Assembly: GCF_020360975.1 (NCBI RefSeq)
Contig: NW_025408667.1
Span: 7,440,001-7,504,000 of the forward strand
Length of the DNA stretch: 64,000 bases
DNA from: Hirsutella rhossiliensis
Taxonomy: Eukaryota; Ascomycota; Sordariomycetes; Hypocreales; Ophiocordycipitaceae
Reading direction: 5' to 3'
Both the position numbers and the translations under genes were made by a program. The first letter of the stretch is position 1. Each line of letters begins with the position of its first letter. Shown piece after piece: positions 58,616-64,000 of this stretch. A model generated the notes under the pieces. That model was not told the origin of the DNA and did not search any database. It worked only from the letters and a program-made list of their open reading frames with translations.

Positions 58616-61219
58616 TTACCTTGCCAGTACACCTCTGACATCCCCCTTGACAGTTGGATTGTTCCGGAAGACCACCTCGCCAATCCCGCCCTCTGAAACG
58701 CCCTCCATCAGCCACTTGGCCAGCAAATCATTGCTCTCTTTGGGTTTCACCGAGTTGTCCCGTGTCCCGACAGTCACATGAGCAACCCGGTTCACACACT
58801 CCCACTTTCCTTCCTGGTCGATAAGACGGACTACAATGGCCATGATGCGATCATCAAACACAACCTAAGCGGAGTGGAAGAAATCAATCCTGTTAGCGCT
58901 GTAGCCAAAACACTAAAGTGAACAACAGTAACGGCTGGTACGCACCCGTTCGAGCATCAGTTCACAGCTGCCAAGCAAATCTTCGGTCCCGCCGACGGCC
59001 TGGTGGAGTTGCGCATACCGCTGCCAAAGCTCGGGATGCTCCTTCGAGGCTGCACGATGCATGAGGGTAACGTGAAACTTGTGCTGAACTCTCCGTGTTT
59101 GCTGCAGCTGCTTGTAGAAGCGGGATGTCTGCGAGTCTGTGCCACGAAAGGCCTGCTCGAGTGCTGCGTTGACGGAATGGCTCGGAACCTCTACAGACAT
59201 ATACTCCAAGGGCTTCTTCTTCTTCTTCTGTGGTTCCTGTGACTGCTGGGTCTCGTTTTTGCGCCCATTTGCTCGAATGGGGATCTCGTGCCTGAAGGTC
59301 GGCTGGTACGCAATGGCTCCGTCAATGGCAGCATCGAGCCGTTCGGGAGACGGCACTTCCTTGACCAGGTTCGGAAAATACTGGTGAAGCCGCGTGACTA
59401 CAGTTTCGAGATTGACGCGGCTGCCGGCCGTGGGATCCAGGTCTATCACAACGTCGAAGTCGCTGTCCGGCTGGACGTGGGGATTGCAAGGCTCAAACCT
59501 GCCAATGAAGCCCTCCATGACGCCCAAAAACCTTTCTCTGTCCGTGGCAGCGCGAATCGTTTGGTGGTTGTCGCCACGAGCGACAACCCTCTCCTGGGTG
59601 ACGCGTCGAATCTCGTCTATGGAGTCCTCGTCATGCTGAAAGTTGAGACACACGAGCTTTGCCGAGGCGTTTTGGAGTCTCACGTCGGGAATGAGTTGCT
59701 TCCTCTCATGTCGCTGCGCGTTGTTCCGGTCTGCAAACACAGCAGGATGCTGCTCGAGCTGGTCCAGAACAGCCCTGGTGAATCGAGGCGCGCGCCCCTT
59801 GCCAGAAATGTTGTCGTTCTGGATGTGCCCCCATCCAAAGAGATGGGTCAGAGCCAGGGCAAGGGTTGTCTTCCCGCATCCAATGGTCGCAATGGGGCAC
59901 AGAATGACGTTTCCAGTGACCTCCGTCATGGCGACTGGCTCCAGCTCGTCCATGTTGGCGGCGTCGGAACCATTCAAGTTTTTAAACTTGAGAAAGTCGT
60001 CGCGCAGGGCAATGATGCCGTGGTTCTGGTTGTATAACCTGCCAAGGTTTTTGTCGGCAGCCAGACGCTTGCGGGCGTACGTGAGGTATTCTCCCGTAAT
60101 CTTGGCGTGCTTTTTGAACTTCGGGTGCTTGCCGGAGATGAGGGCCTTGGTGCATTCACGCCACTGCCGATACATGAGATACGGTTCTTCAAACTTGAAC
60201 TTGAAGAACCAATCTTGGTAAGGGTGTGTGGCCGGATCGAGGCTCTTTCTGCAGCGAATGACGAAGCCTTCAACGTCCCGGCCACCATGAGCTCCGGTCT
60301 GGGCCGCCTCTTCAAGGAAGGCCTTGACTTGGAGCAAGTCATCCATGGTGATGAGTCCTATCTTGTGGAAGCCCCACTGGCCGGCAAACTCTTGCACGGC
60401 GACGCTCGGGTAGGTGCTGAAGCTTGGCAGGTTGAGATTGACACCGTGGAGGTACAAGCCAGCCTTTTCTGGGCCGTAGGCCAAGATATGCTCCTCAAAG
60501 GAGTCATCGCAGAGCTCGGCAACGGCGGTTGCGTTGCGCCGGCGTAGTTCGCGGGCGAAGTCGGCCTTGGTCTTGCCGATAGCGGCCAGCTGTTTCTCCA
60601 AGCGGATCTCGCCTGCACTGGCATGGCTGACGTCGGCATCGGCGCGGTCGCCAGTCGAGTGCTTGCTGCACACGAGCAGAGTCTCGTCCTCGAGCCCGGA
60701 GATGAAGATGATGCAACCGTTCTCTTTGAGGGTCAGCTCGTAGGGCGGCTGCGTCTTGGCAATGACGTTGTCCCACTTGGTATCGTTGACCTCGCCCACG
60801 TTGAAGAACTTGTCATAGCCCCTGACAACGATTTCGGGCGTCCCGTTGCGTGTCTTGGTGGTGAAGAGGCCGCGGGCGTAGGTTGGCAAGCCAGGCCGCT
60901 TGTAGTCCCAGTCCTGGAGTCTCCACGAGTCGACCTGGATGCCATCCCGAGACGACTTGACGTCAAAGGTCGTCTTCTTGACCGAGAAGCCGCCGCGACG
61001 CTTCTCCTTGCGGGCCGACTCTAGGGCATCCAACACACGGGCGACCTCCTTGGCGTCCTGAGGGGCATAGGGGGCGGATGACGCCATGCTTCGAGTGGCA
61101 AGCCGCGATGGCAAAAGAGGAGATGGTGACCAGAGAGAGAAAGCAGCTGGGGGGTGACGGTGCGTTGCAGAATTCGTAAAGACTGGCAGCCTGCGGCAAG
61201 CTGTCGAGGCAATGCTCAT
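58616..61219 (-). CDS. TRL1: Fungal tRNA ligase TRL1 (ligase-kinase-cyclic phosphodiesterase)
   Basis: Joins tRNA half-molecules after intron removal and, in fungi studied, also splices the HAC1-type mRNA of the unfolded protein response. Two exons (61219-58946 and 58864-58616) encode 840 residues, separated by an 81 bp intron with a GCTAAC branch site. The adenylyltransferase domain carries the nucleotidyl Lys in KENGCIIFISG (K165). The central polynucleotide kinase has a P-loop at IATIGCGKTT. The C-terminal 2H cyclic phosphodiesterase has HVTLMH in exon 1 and HVTVGT in exon 2, so the intron splits its active site. The first 44 residues are Arg/Ser/Pro-rich and lack acids; a second in-frame ATG at 61087 (MASSAPYAPQ) may start the cytosolic/nuclear form. 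Shares a divergent promoter with the ankyrin gene. Confidence 0.95.
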
Positions 61220-61994
61220 GAGCCTAGCAGGGGGGCCTGGGCCTCGATAGTTCCTCCTTCTAATTTATTTAGCGGTGGATTGCTCTTTGCTTGCGAGATA
61301 TCTGACGGAAGCAGCTCCTAGACGTGCTGTCTTGTCAGAAAAGGTATTTTATAAGAAGGACAAGCTCGAAGGCCTTCGCCGGCCCTGTATGTTTATGGCG
61401 AGAGCCGCGAGTCAGATAGGCGGATGGAAGCCACGGTCACCTACCTCGAGCTGATTTCAAGACGCCGCGCAGACGAGAAACACTGTGAAGGCGTTGGTGA
61501 GACGGCTTGAGAATCTGTGGACGAGCAGGAAGGGACCAGAGGATAGGTAGGTAGCTAGGCAGGTGAGAGGAGGCAGCGCACTCGGCTCGCACCGTTCACG
61601 CGTTGTTTCCTCGAAGGAGCACCGGGACGCCTCTGGAGACAGCCCAGCTCAGCCTGTCACTGTCACAGATTCGCCTTGACCCACTGGTAGTCCAGTGCTA
61701 GGCCCCGGACCTGGAATTTTTTTTTTGTTGCGCTCAGAAGAGCGTCACCAGAGCACGCCCGGCGCCTTTATGCCAGTTGCTCTAGGTCTGGCTTGTGAGT
61801 CATCAACAAGCACCCTGAGGCGCCTAATTACAGTACGTAGGGTGCTCTGGTAGCGGCTCCGCACCGATTACTCCTCGCCAGTGCTCCATCAAGCCTTTTT
61901 TTTTCTTGCCCGATTCCTCATTCGGTGAACCAACTCGGTGCTGTGCTGCAAGGCAGTCTCGATTCACCCCCAGCTCTGCGCTCTTCATCACGCC
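61220..61994. promoter_or_regulatory. Divergent promoter region, TRL1 / ankyrin gene
   Basis: 775 bp between divergent start codons. Contains a T-run at 61717-61727, a short TAGGTAGGTAG cluster near 61545-61556, and a second T-run at about 61896-61905 close to the ankyrin gene. No further gene is supported. Confidence 0.5.
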
Positions 61995-62654
61995 ATGGCT
62001 CATAATCAAAATCCGTTTCTCCTTGCCGCCGACAACAGCCCTGAGCTGCTACCCCTCCTTCGCGACAACCCCGCGCTGGCCTCTGCTCAAGATGAGCATG
62101 GCTACTCTCTTGTCCACGCCGCCGCCAGCTACAACCACCTCGACCTGCTCCGAGCTCTGGTGCACGAGTTCCACGTCAACATCAATATCGTGGACGAGGA
62201 TAACGAAACTGCCCTCTTCGTCGTCGAGACGGTGGGCGCTGCGAGAGTTCTAGTGGAGGAATTGTCCGCAGACGTCCGTCACAGGAGCTCAGAAGGATTG
62301 ACGGCAGCCGGAAAAATCGAAGCTGAGGGTGACTTTCCGGCCGTCGCAGCCTATCTCACAGGACTCGGATCCTCGACCATCGAGGCTGGCGAGCCGGTGG
62401 CCACCACCGCTGTTCCTGACATCATGAACCCTCCGCCGATTGAGGGCATGGATTTCACCCTGGGTACCCTGGATCAGACGGTAGATATTCCTACCGAAGT
62501 CGATCCAGAGTTTCGCCGACGCATTGAGGAGCTCGCCCAGAGAGACGACTTCAACACCCCGCAGGGGCAATCTGATCTGCGCAAGCTGGTTGAGGACGCC
62601 CTGATGGACCAAGGCCTGGGCGAGGAGCGCAATGTTCGTTCCAAGCGCGCTTGA
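61995..62654 (+). CDS. Small ankyrin-repeat protein
   Basis: Intron-less, 219 residues. The N-terminal half forms about three ankyrin units: NPFLLAADNSPELLPLLRDN (5-24), an HGYSLVHAAASYNHLDLLRALV unit (35-56), then DEDNETALFVVETVGAARVL (68-87). The C-terminal half is acidic and ends in a basic RNVRSKRA tail. Size and layout match small fungal ankyrin proteins such as yeast YCR051W, which have no defined biochemical role. The ATG at 61995 is in a good context (CGCCATGG). An upstream in-frame codon would add a Cys/His-rich extension that I do not believe. The stop codon is only 4 bp from the convergent RPP40 stop. Confidence 0.85.
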   Translation: MAHNQNPFLLAADNSPELLPLLRDNPALASAQDEHGYSLVHAAASYNHLDLLRALVHEFHVNINIVDEDNETALFVVETVGAARVLVEELSADVRHRSSEGLTAAGKIEAEGDFPAVAAYLTGLGSSTIEAGEPVATTAVPDIMNPPPIEGMDFTLGTLDQTVDIPTEVDPEFRRRIEELAQRDDFNTPQGQSDLRKLVEDALMDQGLGEERNVRSKRA

Positions 62655-62658
62655 GTCA

Positions 62659-64000
62659 TCAGTCGGACCCCTTTGCCTCCCACATGAGATATTCGTTGGC
62701 CGTTCCAGATGCACGCAACAGCGTGAGGTCGTTGGCGTTCCCGGGAACACTACGCGGGAAACCAGTGGCGCTAATTGAAACCCAGAGGTGCGGCGGGCAT
62801 GTCTCAAGGGCATCCGTGATGAGATCGCGAAGCCAACTCGCGCCGAGGAACCCATGCCAATTGAGCAGACAGATCTGAGCTTGACCGCCCTTGCTGCACG
62901 GTATGCTATATCGTGAGAGAAACGGGTCCACGGCGTCGCCGAGAGTGGCCCGTGGACTTTGCAGGCGATGAAGCGACAGCCACTCGTACAATTCGGTTGC
63001 CGTTTCCTCTAGGCCTGAACGATCCTCCTCGGCCAGGATCGAAGCCGGTACACCGAGCTCGACCTGGGGGACTTGTCGTTTCTGCACGACGGCCGGCGCT
63101 ACAGTGTGATATGTGGGCTTGTATCTCTCCAGTGGGTCGAGACCAGATGCTGTCAAACAAGCAGTCAGGTTTCAGCGTGAGGGCAGAAGGGGCGGCGGGA
63201 TATGACGCACTTGATGGGTCAGCGTTGCAGTAGAGCCATGTCAGCGGCGTGTTAAGGACGCTTTGGCAGGCATATACTAGCCTGTCGAATCCCTTCTTGC
63301 CGATCATCATTGCCGGGCTCATGAGGTCGTATGAGACAACTTTGCAAGAACCAGTTAGAAAACGAAGAGTGGAACGCTGTGATATCCGGAAGAAAATCCT
63401 ACCCCAACTGGGTTTGAGTCCTCGGTTGCCTTTGGGGCCGTGAGGCTTTCCTGTAAGCCCGGCACGCTCGTATGTCTCCTTGTCGAGATACATTTTCAGC
63501 ACACCTAGGCCATGGAGGTTCAGTCGCTCGTCAACGATGCGCTCTTCGTGTCTAGCTGGGTACCTTTGTGCAGCGCAAACACGTTATCCGTTGTTGTCCT
63601 ACCCTCCGAAAGCATCAAGGCGTCTCCTGTGTCGACCGCGTCAGCAAGTCATTGTCGTGTGCAAGGGCACGCCGTCAGGGATCTTCATGCCTTCCTTGAT
63701 GCACTCGGTGAGAAAGTTGGCCTCCAGAAGCTGGCCCAGCGTCATGGTAACGCGGGCGTACACTGGTTGTTGACGCTGCTCGACGAGCTTCTCGTATAGA
63801 ACAGAGAAAAACTCTTGAGGAGCAATCAAATCGACCTTTCACAGTTAGCCTAGCTTGCCGTTTGAATTGCAAAACGGAGCCCGACGAGTCTACCGCGGGA
63901 AAGCATAAGATTGTCGTAGATTTAGTATACCTTGTGGATGAAATCTTGGGCAGCAATCGCCGTCCACGGGTTGCCCCTTTGTGGCAGTTGTTTACGGTCA
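62659..64000 (-). CDS. RNase P/MRP subunit RPP40-like protein (5' end beyond window)
   Basis: A protein subunit of the nuclear ribozymes that mature tRNA 5' ends and rRNA. Six exons are visible: (64000)-63931, 63835-63691, 63626-63564, 63504-63403, 63339-63211 and 63149-62659, giving 332 codons plus stop in one consistent phase. Five introns of 59-95 bp mostly show CTGAC/CTAAC branch sites. The second intron uses a GC donor (AAG|GCATG). Joined segments read the family pattern: GNPWTAIAAQDFIHK|VDLIAPQEF, MTLGQLLEANFLTECIK, ALMLSEGRTTTDNVF, VLKMYLDKETYERAGLTGKP, VVSYDLMSPAMMIGKKGFDRL and a C-terminal LNWHGFLGASWLRDLI block. The N-terminus lies beyond the window. Converges tail-to-tail with the ankyrin gene. 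Confidence 0.85.

Noticed and set aside
43763..64000. Functional gene cluster linking RNA processing and translation genes
   Set aside because: ERB1, uL10m, TRL1 and RPP40 share a broad theme, but strands alternate, the pathways differ, and unrelated genes lie between them. Ordinary housekeeping neighbourhood.

Overview
The window is chromosomal DNA of a filamentous ascomycete (Pezizomycotina). Its genes have short 58-124 bp introns with GT-AG ends and CTAAC/CTGAC-type branch sites, and encode recognisable fungal proteins. The transposon block carries the signature of repeat-induced point mutation (RIP). I cannot name the species; a sordariomycete is plausible but not shown.

Positions 1-43680 form a gene-free block of nested, RIP-destroyed retrotransposons. 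CpA and TpG are almost gone while CpG, CpC and GpG runs survive, so CAA, CAG and TGG codons have become stops and ATG is nearly absent. The main resident is a roughly 6.0 kb LINE with ORF1 zinc knuckles, AP endonuclease, reverse transcriptase and RNase H, which I compare to the Tad1-like fungal group. It is present as two full-length copies (16740-22750 plus; 26676-32663 minus), partial copies (1-5365, 14646-16739, 24843-34380 split) and short 3' fragments. Between them lie Ty3/gypsy chromoviruses: one at about 8961-14645 split by a LINE with a 14 bp target duplication, the 3' half of a second at 22751-24842 with its LTR, and a complete third element at 36017-42993 with 186 bp LTRs and a 5 bp target duplication. 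Two of these families appear to carry an extra reading frame antisense to pol, between integrase/chromodomain and the 3' LTR. I consider this the most interesting feature of the window. Segment 34381-36016 is unclassified.

At about 43680 the RIP signature stops abruptly, and 43763-64000 is an ordinary gene-rich euchromatic segment. In order it holds guanine deaminase (-), ERB1/BOP1 ribosome-biogenesis factor (+), an eight-repeat Ish1/Msc1-like secretory-pathway protein (-), 26S proteasome ATPase RPT5 (-), mitochondrial ribosomal protein uL10m (+), a small three-helix membrane protein of DUF4870/UPF0132 type (+), tRNA ligase TRL1 (-), a small ankyrin protein (+) and the 3' six exons of RPP40, an RNase P/MRP subunit (-, cut by the window edge). 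These are mostly single-copy housekeeping genes for purine salvage, ribosome assembly, proteolysis and tRNA maturation, with no sign of a dedicated cluster. Divergent pairs (guanine deaminase/ERB1, RPT5/uL10m, TRL1/ankyrin) share 0.8-0.9 kb promoter regions, and ankyrin and RPP40 converge with only 4 bp between stop codons. Exon boundaries were worked out by hand from splice sites, phase and family conservation.
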